NCBI RefSeq assembly: GCF_003060825.1
Contig: NZ_CP028922.1
Location: forward strand, 1,980,501 to 2,044,500
Source of the DNA: Paenibacillus sp. CAA11
GTDB lineage: Bacteria; Bacillota; Bacilli; Paenibacillales; Paenibacillaceae
DNA length: 64,000 nucleotides
Direction of reading: 5' to 3'
The position numbers and the translations under genes were made by a program. Of this stretch, positions 23,965 through 32,602 are shown piece after piece (position 1 is the first letter of the stretch; each line of letters starts with the position of its first letter). The notes under the pieces were generated by a model. That model worked only from the letters and a program-made list of their open reading frames with translations, was not told the origin of the DNA and made no database searches.

Positions 23965-25182
23965 ATGAGAGAAAACCATAAAAGGAATGTTGTTGGCTTG
24001 GCTTTGCTGCTGGGTTTATTTTCAACGTTAGGCCCGTTCACCATTGATATGTATTTGCCGGCATTTCCTGAAATTGCGCAGCATTTCAATACGAACGCCT
24101 CACTGGTGCAGTTTAGCTTGACTGCTTGCCTGCTTGGATTAGGCATAGGTCAGCTTGTCATGGGCTCCCTGAGTGATGTTTACGGCCGAAGAAATCCATT
24201 GCTTATTTCGATGGCGATTTATATTGTATCCTCGTTAGCGTGCTCGTTTGCACCTAATATTGGCTTGTTGATCCTGTTCCGGTTCGCGCAGGGCTTTGCT
24301 GCTTCTGCCGGGATCGTCATCTCGCGCGCGATAGCCCGCGACCTTTACAGCGGTCATGAGCTGACTAAATTTTTCTCTTTGCTGCTGCTTGTAGGGAACC
24401 TGGGTCCGCTTGCTGCGCCGATTGCCGGCAGCGGTGTTCTTTCCTTCACGACATGGGTTGGCGTATTTATCGTACTTGCCGTGCTGGGAACTTATTTATT
24501 AGCGATGACCAAATGGCGTTTGCAGGAGACGCTCCCGGTTGAACGGCGGGAGCCGGCCAACTTCGGGCATCAGTTACGCAGCTATGGCTTTCTACTGCGT
24601 GACCGCAAGTTTGTCGGCTATATGCTGGCGCAGGGAATAATGATCGCCGGGGTTTTTGCTTATGTTTCGGGCACGCCTTTTATCTATCAGGATATTTACG
24701 GCGTCACGCCAGCCGTTTTTGCCTTGCTGTTTGGATCGAACGGCGTGAGTTTGATTATAGGCTCGCAGCTGGTGGGACGAATGGCGAATCGCATATCGGA
24801 ACAGACTTTCCTATTGTTTGGCTTATGGGTTGCTTTAATTGCAAGTGTGGCCGTTTTAGTGGTAGCTTTAGTCCATGGGCCGCTGTTTGCTTTGGTTATC
24901 CCGCTCTTTTTCTTTGTGTGTTCGATTGGCATTACCTCTACTGCCGCATTTCCGCTTGCGATGGAGAGCCAGGCCAATATGGCGGGAAGCGCAGCTGCGC
25001 TGCTCGGCGTTATTCCATTCCTGCTGGGTGCGGTGGTCGCTCCTTTGGTGGGGATTGCGGGTGAAGACACCGCCGTTCCGCTGGGCCTGATTATTTTGGC
25101 AACGAGCACGGCTGCGATGCTCGCTTATTTCGGACTGGTTAGAAAAGCTCCAAGTGGAGTATCGGCACCAAGCCTGGACTGA
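23965..25182 (+). CDS. Bcr/CflA-family multidrug MFS transporter
   Basis: This 12-TM major facilitator of about 405 residues has the Bcr/CflA N-terminal signature GPFTIDMYLPAFPEIAQHF in TM1. It also has LGQ-type GIGQLVMGSLSDVYGRRNPL (motif A) and RFAQGFAASAGIVISRAIARDLY (motif B/C). Drug:H+ antiport (bicyclomycin, chloramphenicol or other amphiphiles) is the family function; the substrate here is unknown. ATG 23965 with CTGGAG upstream is preferred over 23923. Expression is probably controlled from the 19-bp-spaced promoter. Confidence 0.88.
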   Translation: MRENHKRNVVGLALLLGLFSTLGPFTIDMYLPAFPEIAQHFNTNASLVQFSLTACLLGLGIGQLVMGSLSDVYGRRNPLLISMAIYIVSSLACSFAPNIGLLILFRFAQGFAASAGIVISRAIARDLYSGHELTKFFSLLLLVGNLGPLAAPIAGSGVLSFTTWVGVFIVLAVLGTYLLAMTKWRLQETLPVERREPANFGHQLRSYGFLLRDRKFVGYMLAQGIMIAGVFAYVSGTPFIYQDIYGVTPAVFALLFGSNGVSLIIGSQLVGRMANRISEQTFLLFGLWVALIASVAVLVVALVHGPLFALVIPLFFFVCSIGITSTAAFPLAMESQANMAGSAAALLGVIPFLLGAVVAPLVGIAGEDTAVPLGLIILATSTAAMLAYFGLVRKAPSGVSAPSLD

Positions 25183-25291
25183 TCCAGATGTTAGCTCAGA
25201 ATCTGTCCCTCATCGATAAGATCAGCCTTATTCAATCCGTTACGGAGATCCCTGTTCAGCAAAAAAAGGTACCTATCAAGCCATTAACTCA

Positions 25292-25318
25292 AGCCCCCGA
25301 ATTCGGGGGCTTTGTTGT
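25292..25318 (+). terminator. Hairpin terminator downstream of the Bcr/CflA gene
   Basis: A 20-bp perfect palindrome, AGCCCCCGAATTCGGGGGCT (25292-25311), is followed by a short T-rich tract. The 25183-25428 interval otherwise holds no convincing gene. Confidence 0.65.
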
Positions 25319-25428
25319 ACATGAAATTAGCTCAATTTCCCTATATATAGCTTCCGGATGGATCCGATCATGGGTGACAAGGTTTTCCACGAGCTTTGGA
25401 AACGACCTCTTCGATTCTCATTGATGTA

Positions 25429-25476
25429 TTGACAATGAATCATTTTAATTTTATACTTACTAACAAAAAGTAACTT
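25429..25476 (+). promoter_or_regulatory. Promoter and operator-like dyad of the DODA dioxygenase gene
   Basis: TTGACA (25429-25434), a 17-nt spacer and TATACT (25452-25457) are near consensus. An imperfect inverted repeat, ACTTAC...GTAACT, overlaps and follows the -10 (about 25455-25476) and could bind a DUF24/MarR-type repressor. Confidence 0.65.
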
Positions 25477-25490
25477 TAGGAGTGTTTTAT

Positions 25491-26255
25491 ATGATCTCAC
25501 CTTTATTTCTTGCTCATGGTTCACCCATGCTGGCTATTGAAAATACAATGTATACCCGCTTCCTTAGAAGCACTGGGGCCAGAATGGCTCCCCAAGCTAT
25601 CGTCATTTTCACGGCTCACTGGGAAGCGGAGACGCTTACGGTCTCTTCCCATGACCATGTCTATGAGACAATCTATGATTTCTATGGCTTTCCGGACGAA
25701 TTGTATGAGGTAAAATACCCTGCAAAGGGCAGTTCGAAGCTGGCTGAGGAAATTCGGGAAATGTTCCATAAAGCCGACATTCCAACTATAGCAGATTCCG
25801 AACGGGGGCTGGATCACGGTTCATGGACATTGCTGCATCATATGTTTCCTGAAGCCAATGTCCCCGTCGTTCAAATCTCGGTTCATCCCTACCTGGCTCC
25901 TGAACAGCAGTTCCAGATCGGACGTGCAGTACAAGAGCTTGCAGAGCGGGACATTCTGGTGATCGGCAGCGGTGTGACTGTACACAATCTGCGCGCCGTG
26001 AAGTGGGATGAGACGAAGCGGGATGCTTGGGCCGTAGAGTTTGATGATTGGTTGTTGGATCAGCTTAATAGACAAGATTTGAATGCGCTCTTGAACTATC
26101 GAACAGAAGCTCCTCATGCTGAACTCGCGGTACCGCGTCCGGAGCATTTCGTGCCCTTCTATATTGCACTTGGCAGCGGAAGCCTTGAGGGTGCGAAGCC
26201 GATCTATCGCAGCTATGAGCTGGGCAATTTGAGCTATTTATGCTTGGAATTTTAA
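25491..26255 (+). CDS. DODA-type extradiol ring-cleavage dioxygenase family protein
   Basis: The 254-residue class III (LigB-like) dioxygenase has conserved histidines in LAHGSPM, FTAHWEA, LDHGSWTLLHHMFP and ISVHPYL. These fit a catalytic non-haem iron or zinc site. Members cleave catechol rings, as in 4,5-DOPA dioxygenase; many bacterial homologues are induced by quinone stress. AGGAG at 25478-25482 supports ATG 25491. The strong regulated-looking promoter suggests inducible expression. The physiological substrate is unknown. Confidence 0.88.
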   Translation: MISPLFLAHGSPMLAIENTMYTRFLRSTGARMAPQAIVIFTAHWEAETLTVSSHDHVYETIYDFYGFPDELYEVKYPAKGSSKLAEEIREMFHKADIPTIADSERGLDHGSWTLLHHMFPEANVPVVQISVHPYLAPEQQFQIGRAVQELAERDILVIGSGVTVHNLRAVKWDETKRDAWAVEFDDWLLDQLNRQDLNALLNYRTEAPHAELAVPRPEHFVPFYIALGSGSLEGAKPIYRSYELGNLSYLCLEF

Positions 26256-26280
26256 CTTTTACAGGTATTAAAATACAGAG

Positions 26281-26363
26281 AAAAAGCAGCCGGGTGAACT
26301 GCACCTCCAATTAATAGATCATGTCTAACAATTGGGGTTCGGTTCAAAGTCCGGCTGCTTTTT
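26281..26363 (+). terminator. Terminator carrying an inserted palindrome
   Basis: AAAAAGCAGCCGG (26281-26293) pairs with CCGGCTGCTTTTT (26351-26363), a normal terminator stem. The interval between the arms is a second, nearly self-complementary 52-bp unit instead of a short loop. It follows the dioxygenase gene and also lies at the 3' end of the convergent GH26 gene. Confidence 0.7.
26295..26346. mobile_element. Putative miniature palindromic insertion inside the terminator loop
   Basis: The unit begins TGAACTGCACCTCCAATT and ends AATTGGGGTTCGGTTCA, which are imperfect inverted repeats meeting around TAGATCATGTCTA. The ends resemble inverted repeats of IS3-family elements from memory. No transposase remains. 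This is an inference from symmetry only. Confidence 0.4.
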
Positions 26364-26410
26364 TACTTGCAGGAATGAATCTATTTCATAATATCGTTCG
26401 AATCATGAGA

Positions 26411-27814
26411 TTATTCAATCGTTATTGTTTTGTTGGCTGTATCGACGGTTACTTTTTTACCCAGTGCCTTCAGCGCTTCTTGGACAGGTATACCATCGAT
26501 GCTGCGGTATCTATTCAGGAAGATCTTCGTCTTAAAGCCGGCAGATACTCTCTTACTCACAGCTTTGACTTTGACCGACTTACCGTCCAGCTTAATTTCG
26601 GTGTTGCTGCCGCTTCCAGTCACTTCTGCATGCAGATAATCTGTGAAGAAGGATTTATCCGCATATACCTCGCTGCCTTTTTCGAACAGTTCCCCACGGT
26701 AAGTGAAGGTTTGACTTACAGTCTTACCAGGAGTATCGGCTTCACGCTTGCTGAGGAAGAAGGGATTTGAAATAGCTTCTCCATAAGCTTTCACGATCTC
26801 TGGCTCTGTTGTTACAGAATAATCATTAATACGTCTAGCTTCGTTGTATTCTGCGATATTGTTCACATCGAAGTAGTAAACAGCCTTCACGCGAGGATAT
26901 TTCGTTGGCAGCTCCGCGTAGAAGCGGTTAATGTTCTTGATGGCAAAGGCATTATCCTGCTTGTTGTCTGTCGTCGTAAAGTGAGTGGCTCCGAACTCCG
27001 AGATTTGGATCGGCTTCGTTGCACTGTAGCGGGAATATACATAGTTCAGCAGATCCAGCGGATCTTCGAAATCGGCTTTTTCATACTTATGGTTGTTATG
27101 ATATTTGACACTGTAAATGTTCACGCCCACCCAGTCTACATATTCGTCTCCTGGATAGAAATTGTCGATATGCTCTTCAGGCATTGCAAGTACGGTCCAG
27201 ACCATAGCCACATTCGGGGCCTCTTCCTTCATGATTTTGTCAACGAGCTTCCATTTTTCTTTGTATTTCACAGGGTCCTGAGAGTAGTTCGTCCAGGTGC
27301 CATTCATCTCCGATGCAAAACGGAGGAAGACCGGTACGCCGCTCTCCTTAGCTGCTTTGGCGAAGGAACGAAGATACTCGTCGTCCTTCACTTCATCCAG
27401 ACCGCCGTTCGGCTCGAAAGCGATATGAGGGAAGCCGCCGATGGAGGCAACATCCTTCACCCATTGTGTAGGGAAGGGCTTGCCATAGCCTACATATTTG
27501 AAAAAGGTGACATGATCTCTTCCAGCCAGTTCGTTGAACTTCTTCATGCTGAAATTGATGGAGCTGTTCTGAAGCACATATCCGCCCAGGTAAGCACCTT
27601 GTTCCGGCTCATTCTTAGCCAGCTTGTAATCGGAACGTGTAGTAATGAGAGTGTAATCAGATTTGGATGCCACATTGTACTTGTCGTAGGTCATATAGGC
27701 AATGAAACCTAGCAATAGGATCGCAACTACAACAATAATAAAGATTCGAAGCAACCTGAACCATAATGGCTTCTTAGGCTTACGGAGCTTAATAGGCTGA
27801 TTAATAGATTCCAT
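26411..27814 (-). CDS. Membrane-anchored glycoside hydrolase family 26-like protein
   Basis: The 467-residue protein has an N-terminal cytosolic tail and one TM (residues about 20-45, LLRIFIIVVVAILLLGFIAYM). A GH26-like (beta/alpha)8 domain follows, with the acid/base motif FLRFASEMNGTWTNY and nucleophile motif ISEFGATHF. The C-terminal ~100 residues resemble a truncated copper-amine-oxidase-like domain (GIPVQEALKALGKKVTVDTANKTITIE), a stalk often seen in Paenibacillus surface proteins. GH26 enzymes hydrolyse beta-mannans or mixed glucans. AGGAGG precedes the ATG. It is 24 bp downstream of the DUF5693 gene, so they form a two-gene operon probably concerned with cell-surface glycans. Confidence 0.82.
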   Translation of the reverse strand: MESINQPIKLRKPKKPLWFRLLRIFIIVVVAILLLGFIAYMTYDKYNVASKSDYTLITTRSDYKLAKNEPEQGAYLGGYVLQNSSINFSMKKFNELAGRDHVTFFKYVGYGKPFPTQWVKDVASIGGFPHIAFEPNGGLDEVKDDEYLRSFAKAAKESGVPVFLRFASEMNGTWTNYSQDPVKYKEKWKLVDKIMKEEAPNVAMVWTVLAMPEEHIDNFYPGDEYVDWVGVNIYSVKYHNNHKYEKADFEDPLDLLNYVYSRYSATKPIQISEFGATHFTTTDNKQDNAFAIKNINRFYAELPTKYPRVKAVYYFDVNNIAEYNEARRINDYSVTTEPEIVKAYGEAISNPFFLSKREADTPGKTVSQTFTYRGELFEKGSEVYADKSFFTDYLHAEVTGSGSNTEIKLDGKSVKVKAVSKRVSAGFKTKIFLNRYRSIDGIPVQEALKALGKKVTVDTANKTITIE

Positions 27815-27838
27815 AATTCCTCCTAGTTCGTTTGTGAT

Positions 27839-29755
27839 CTAACGTCTGCGCAGACAGAGTGCTACGATGGACGTGAGCAGCAGTCCGATGATTAGACCGA
27901 AGAGTAGTCCCCATGCAGAGCGCTGTATGGAGATGGTCAGCGGTGTGTGCAAGTGGGTAAAGGTGTTCATCAAGGACAGCTGGCCGATGACGGCTGCGAT
28001 GAGCAGCAATCCGCCCTTGCGGTATTTTGCCAGCAAATAGAGAGCAAGGACAAAGAGAGGGTATCCCAGGAAAATTTCCTTCGTTCGAGGCCTTACCCCT
28101 AACAGATGATCCAGCAGGCTGCGGAATTCTCCTTCGAACGGAAGCAAGGTTCCCTCATTGCCTGAGCGAAGGACGAAATAGATTCCTCCGAGCCCTACGA
28201 TAAGAAGTCCTACCAGAAGCAATACCCATCTTAGGATGCTGCCCGATTGCAGCACGCTTTTCTGAAGGAACCTTAGCCCCTGTCCCAGATCCCCGGTGAT
28301 CCAGGTATAGATAAAGGTCAGCAGAATAGGAGCGACAAAGAGCAGCTTAATTCCCCGGAATTGATTCACATAAGAGAGATAAGACATATCGTTAAACAGG
28401 GCTACTACAAAAATTACTCCCGCGAGGGTAATGCAAGCTCCGCTAATAAAAGCGAGCAGTGCAGAGGCCCACGGCCCTCTCTGGGAGCGAAGCGCGATTT
28501 CCCGGCCCACCATAATGGCCAAGACAGGCGCCGCTATACCGCCTATAAGGCCGTATACGCTTTGTGCAAGGCCGAATAAAGAGGGCTTCACCATGGCTGC
28601 AGCAATTCCGGCCAGTCCGAGCACCATGGCTGCAGCAGCCAGCGGACGCCAAGACGTAAACCGACGAAGCAGCAGCAGGGCGGTTAGGGTGATCCCTAGC
28701 ATAGGAATTGCTTTAAAAGGTTTGCCAGCAAGCAGTCCGTGATTAGCATAATCAGTGAGAGGAAGCGGCTGGCTAAAGCTGTATTCCGGCTCCAGCCGCT
28801 TCACCAGTTCTGAGGATACAGCCTCTACTTTCTTCAGGTAACTCGGCCAATCTTGCTGAGCGTTCTTAAAGGCCGGGAAATAAACCATTGAAATTGCTCG
28901 TTCCCGTACACTTAGTTCGAACATATCAGCCGCTTCTTTTGTAGACATGGCGTTTAGCTTGGCCGGATCGATGAAGATGACACGAATATGCCGATAATCG
29001 GCTTGTTTGGCCAGCTCCAGCGCTCCCAGCTGACTTCGGATCAGGGTGAAGTAGATGTGATGCTTCTTCATCAAATCCGCTAGCTGCGGGGCATCTCCTG
29101 GATAGGAAAGCGCTTCGTTGCCGCTGAAATAAATTTGTTTGATGTCAAGGTCATGCAGCGCCTCAAATTGGGCATCCATAAATTCAGCGTCATGATAAAG
29201 AGGTGCATTTGCATATGACGGAATGACCGTCATATGCAGCTGCCCGATCAGCTCCCGAGCCTCTGGAATGTCGATTCCAAGCACCTGGGCCTGTGCTTTT
29301 TCCACGCTCAGCTTCAGAACGGCTGAAAACCCTCCGTCAGGACGGTGATTCATGAGCAGCTTATTCTTGAAGGCTTTCTGGAGCAGAGTAGCATAGAAGG
29401 CTGTATCTTTAGCATTCTGATTGCTTGATACGATAACCGTATCTTCTGGGCTTACCGTCACTGAGCTGTCATTTAGAACGTCGGCAGGCATTTTCTGCGC
29501 GGAGTAAAGCTTAAGAACGCCTTTGTCCGCTAACTCCTGCAAGTTCGTTTCTTTTAATACAATGGCGGTAGCGCCGGCCTGTTTCAAAGATTGAATTACA
29601 GTTTCGGGATCTGCTGAAGACTGGACGATTTCCGTATAGGGTACCGCCAGTTCGATCTCTCTGGCTTGTCCTTCATCTGCTGCACGCGTCAATACGCTTG
29701 CGAGCGAGATAACCAGGAAGAGAGCGCATAAAGTCCATATCCAAGTTTGTTTCAT
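27839..29755 (-). CDS. DUF5693-family polytopic membrane protein
   Basis: The ~638-residue protein has an N-terminal TM or signal anchor (WIWTLCALFLVISLASVLT). An extracytoplasmic domain of about 300 residues follows (AVPYTEIVQSSADPETVIQSLKQAGATAIVLKE...), and then about 8-9 C-terminal membrane helices. This organisation matches DUF5693. The family often lies next to csaB in Paenibacillaceae, hinting at S-layer or cell-wall polymer metabolism, but its function is not established. ATG 29755 was preferred because GGAGGA lies 11 bp upstream; a longer start at 29776 would overlap that site. Confidence 0.75.
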   Translation of the reverse strand: MKQTWIWTLCALFLVISLASVLTRAADEGQAREIELAVPYTEIVQSSADPETVIQSLKQAGATAIVLKETNLQELADKGVLKLYSAQKMPADVLNDSSVTVSPEDTVIVSSNQNAKDTAFYATLLQKAFKNKLLMNHRPDGGFSAVLKLSVEKAQAQVLGIDIPEARELIGQLHMTVIPSYANAPLYHDAEFMDAQFEALHDLDIKQIYFSGNEALSYPGDAPQLADLMKKHHIYFTLIRSQLGALELAKQADYRHIRVIFIDPAKLNAMSTKEAADMFELSVRERAISMVYFPAFKNAQQDWPSYLKKVEAVSSELVKRLEPEYSFSQPLPLTDYANHGLLAGKPFKAIPMLGITLTALLLLRRFTSWRPLAAAAMVLGLAGIAAAMVKPSLFGLAQSVYGLIGGIAAPVLAIMVGREIALRSQRGPWASALLAFISGACITLAGVIFVVALFNDMSYLSYVNQFRGIKLLFVAPILLTFIYTWITGDLGQGLRFLQKSVLQSGSILRWVLLLVGLLIVGLGGIYFVLRSGNEGTLLPFEGEFRSLLDHLLGVRPRTKEIFLGYPLFVLALYLLAKYRKGGLLLIAAVIGQLSLMNTFTHLHTPLTISIQRSAWGLLFGLIIGLLLTSIVALCLRRR

Positions 29756-29959
29756 GTTTGTAAAGGTCCTCCACATTCGGTATAAATCCTGTTTCAGGTA
29801 GTCCTTGTGACCTTCTTAATTATATACATGAATTGCCTAGGGTAAAGGAAAAACCTGAATAATTAAGAAGATCGTAATCGTTTCTTAACCTTTTATTTGT
29901 TTTCCAAACGAGGTAGCATGTTATGATAGTACAAACCTATGTTTAAAGGAATGATCGGA

Positions 29960-30655
29960 TTGGACAAGCATGTATTAATTGTAGACGATGATGCGAAAAT
30001 ATCGAAGCTGATTGAAATATATTTGCAAAATGAAGGCTTTACCGTGACCAAAGCATCCGACGGACTGGAGGCGCTTGAACGTCTGGAGCAGGAATCCGTC
30101 GACCTGATCATTCTGGACGTCATGATGCCAGGTCTTGACGGAATCGGTGTATGCATTAAGATTCGCGAGACACAGACCACGCCCATTCTAATGCTCAGTG
30201 CCAAGGATGGGGATATGGATAAGATCAATGGCCTAATGACCGGTGCGGATGACTATATGGTGAAGCCCTTCAATCCGCTTGAGCTGATTGCCCGGGTCAA
30301 ATCGCTGCTGCGCCGCTCTTCTTATCAATCGCAGCCTGTAAACACGGGTTCAGAGTTTGAGATCAAGGTGGGGCCGCTTCAGCTGGATAAGGAGACACAT
30401 ACGGCAACTGTAGACGGCAGGCCGCTTAAACTGACACCGATCGAATTTGGCATACTATACTTGCTGGCAAGTTACCCCGGCAGGGTGTTTAGTTCTGAAG
30501 AGATATTTGAGCTGATTTGGAAAGACAAGTATTTTGAGAGCAATAACTCCGTTACCGTGCATATCAGCCGACTAAGAGACAAGCTGGAGAAAGAAATGGA
30601 TGGCGAGAAGCTGATCCGTACGGTGTGGGGGGTAGGATACAAACTTGAGAACTAG
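29960..30655 (+). CDS. OmpR/PhoB-family response regulator
   Basis: The receiver domain shows VDDDAK, phospho-Asp in LIILDVMMPGLDG, and switch Thr/Lys in MLSAKDG and YMVKPFNPLEL. The C-terminal winged helix ends NNSVTVHISRLRDKLE ... IRTVWGVGYKLEN. TTG 29960 is chosen because AAAGGA (29945-29950) is spaced 9 bp from it; ATGs at 29939 and 29951 lack a usable site. It overlaps the kinase gene by 11 bp. VanR-like by sequence flavour; the signal and targets are unknown. Confidence 0.9.
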   Translation: MDKHVLIVDDDAKISKLIEIYLQNEGFTVTKASDGLEALERLEQESVDLIILDVMMPGLDGIGVCIKIRETQTTPILMLSAKDGDMDKINGLMTGADDYMVKPFNPLELIARVKSLLRRSSYQSQPVNTGSEFEIKVGPLQLDKETHTATVDGRPLKLTPIEFGILYLLASYPGRVFSSEEIFELIWKDKYFESNNSVTVHISRLRDKLEKEMDGEKLIRTVWGVGYKLEN

Positions 30656-31742
30656 TCTTCGAGTAATTGCGTGGCTGTTTTGGACGGCGCTGACTTCACT
30701 GATCGCTTTTCTGCTGTTTGTATTGCTGGCTAAATCGGTTCTGCTGACTTATCCATCCATCTCGGCAAATATGATTTTGAAATGGATATACTACCATGTC
30801 GGTTATCCAGCAGCCTACTATTATGTCGCTGTACCGATTGTTCTCTTGTTCTCCATTTACTTCTTTCGCCGGGAAATGCGAAGACGCGAGAGGAAGTACC
30901 TGGATCAGCTGATCGAGGAAGTGCATTTGGTTGAACATCTTGGCTTTGACCATAAAATTCCGGTTCGTCCCGTTGGGCAGCTTGGACAGCTTGCTTCGGA
31001 TATCAATCGGATGCTGGAACGGCTTAAGATCTCGATCGAGGAAGAGCGGCGGGCCGAACAGACCAAGAATGAGCTGATCACGAATGTGTCGCACGACCTG
31101 AGAACCCCCCTAACGACGATCACAGGATATCTCGGCCTTGTCGAACAAGACCGTTATCGTGATGAAGTCGAGCTCAGATACTACATGAATATGGCCTATG
31201 AGGAATCGATTCGTCTCAAGAAGCTCCTTGAGGATTTATTCGAGTATACCCGGCTGCGCAACAGAGGAATCCGGCTGGTCTATAACAAAATCAATCTGGT
31301 CGAAATGCTGCACCAGATCGTATCACAATTCGGCTGGCAGCTTCATGAGAGCGGTATGGAGGCCCGTCTTGCTTTTGACGGCCAGCTCACGCTGTCTGCG
31401 GATGGGGATAAGCTGAGAAGAGTATTCGAGAATTTGATTACGAATGCTATCCGGTATGGTCAAGACGGAAGGTATCTGGATATTCGCGCAAGATGGGAAG
31501 AGGAGACGGTCATCACCGAGATAATCAATTATGGGGAGCCCATTCCGCAGCAGGATCTTCCTCATCTGTTTGAACGCTTTTATCGGGTAGAGAAGTCCAG
31601 GGCTAAGCATACAGGCGGTTCAGGAATCGGCCTAGCCATTGCGAAGAATATCGTGGAGCTTCACCACGGAGAGATTCGGGCAGAGAGCGATGAGGAACGG
31701 ACGGTGTTCATTGTTCGCTTGCCGCAAAATAATATCAGCTAG
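30645..31742 (+). CDS. Sensor histidine kinase (VanS-like)
   Basis: This 365-residue kinase uses a TTG start inside the end of the regulator gene. It has two N-terminal TM segments (WLFWTALTSLIAFLLFVLL; YYYVAVPIVLLFSIYFF) with a short extracellular loop, then a HAMP-like linker. HisKA reads NVSHDLRTPLTTITGYL, and the HATPase domain has FENLITNAIRYG and GGSGIGLAIAKNIVELH. The final codon TAG coincides with the left boundary of repeat copy B, so the last residues may be altered by that element. It pairs with the preceding regulator. Confidence 0.9.
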   Translation: MRTSLRVIAWLFWTALTSLIAFLLFVLLAKSVLLTYPSISANMILKWIYYHVGYPAAYYYVAVPIVLLFSIYFFRREMRRRERKYLDQLIEEVHLVEHLGFDHKIPVRPVGQLGQLASDINRMLERLKISIEEERRAEQTKNELITNVSHDLRTPLTTITGYLGLVEQDRYRDEVELRYYMNMAYEESIRLKKLLEDLFEYTRLRNRGIRLVYNKINLVEMLHQIVSQFGWQLHESGMEARLAFDGQLTLSADGDKLRRVFENLITNAIRYGQDGRYLDIRARWEEETVITEIINYGEPIPQQDLPHLFERFYRVEKSRAKHTGGSGIGLAIAKNIVELHHGEIRAESDEERTVFIVRLPQNNIS

Positions 31743-31802
31743 GGCCGTATTAGGCCGTTAAATATAGAAAGATCAATGTAAAACTTTAGTTCAATCTATA
31801 TA
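31740..31802. repeat. Miniature inverted-repeat element, copy B (left-truncated)
   Basis: From TAGGGCCGTATTAGG (31740-31754) to CTTTAGTTCAATCTATATA (31784-31802) this matches copy C (51240-51301) closely. The left ~30 bp with the matching terminal repeat are missing; the similarity begins inside the stop codon of the kinase gene. Confidence 0.75.
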
Positions 31803-31810
31803 AACACATC

Positions 31811-31849
31811 AATGCGCTTTCATTCTGGGTGAATGAGCGCATTTTTTAT
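31811..31849 (+). terminator. Terminator of the VanRS-like operon
   Basis: AATGCGCT (31811-31818) plus TTCATTC pairs with GAATG plus AGCGCATT (31836-31843) with a 2-nt bulge, followed by TTTTTT. Confidence 0.75.
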
Positions 31850-32000
31850 AAAACCAGTTTGTTAAGCTAGAAGTATACAATTCTTAAGGAAATCTTTATA
31901 TTTTCTTATTCGCCAAGAAAGCAATCGACTTCATAATAGAAAATGTCGAGAGATATGTACATCGATTACCCCGATGGTTAGGGGATGGGAGGAAATCATT

Positions 32001-32522
32001 ATGAAATACAGCTTTCTTGAGGCTGTATATCGGGAATACCAAAAAGACGTATATCGTTACTTATTATTTCTAAGTAAAGACCCATATACGGCTGAGGATC
32101 TGGCACAGGAGACCTTCTGCCGAGCACTGGTTCATATGGATAAAATGCAGGATGGCAAGGTAAAGCCCTGGCTGTTCCGAGTCGCTTATCACGCATTTAT
32201 TGATAAGACTCGCAAGGAAAGCCGGATGCAGATTTATGATACGGACTACTTCCAAGTGATGCCTGACAGCAATACGCCAGAAACACATCTCATGGGAGCC
32301 GAAAGCCGGAAAGAGCTCGATCATATGCTGGCCGAACTATCGCCTGAACAGAGAGAAGCCGTAACCCTGTATGATATTCAAGGTTACTCCTATAAAGAGG
32401 CTGCAGATCTCATGGGCGTAAAGCTCTCAAGATACAAAATTGTGCTTTACCGGGCAAGGCAGCGCCTGAAGCAGGACAAAGTCTCGAAAAAGGCGGGAAG
32501 ACGCTACTCTGAAGTGATTTAA
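32001..32522 (+). CDS. ECF-type RNA polymerase sigma factor
   Basis: The 173-residue sigma-70 family ECF protein has region 2 (YQKDVYRYLLFLSKDPYTAEDLAQETFCRAL) and region 4 (LSPEQREAVTLYDIQGYSYKEAADLMGVKLSRYKIVLYRARQRLK). GGGAGG is 8 bp before ATG 32001. No anti-sigma gene follows directly; the next gene encodes a MOSC protein. It may act alone or with an unlinked anti-sigma factor. It most resembles SigM/SigZ-type ECFs, but I cannot assign a group. Confidence 0.88.
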   Translation: MKYSFLEAVYREYQKDVYRYLLFLSKDPYTAEDLAQETFCRALVHMDKMQDGKVKPWLFRVAYHAFIDKTRKESRMQIYDTDYFQVMPDSNTPETHLMGAESRKELDHMLAELSPEQREAVTLYDIQGYSYKEAADLMGVKLSRYKIVLYRARQRLKQDKVSKKAGRRYSEVI

Positions 32523-32602
32523 TCCGGACTTATTCCTCTCTTAATGAAGCAATATGTTATGATTCTTAATATGCAATCAAGAGAATGAAGGGGGGATTAG
32601 GA

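Noticed and set aside
25188..25424. 78-codon frame after the Bcr/CflA gene
   Set aside because: No ribosome binding site, reads through the terminator palindrome and has no recognisable domain.
26290..26358. tRNA-like look (terminal stem plus GGTTCAAAGTCC)
   Set aside because: No D-arm or anticodon arm of correct size; the inner part is a simple inverted repeat and a T-run follows, so it is a terminator with an insertion.
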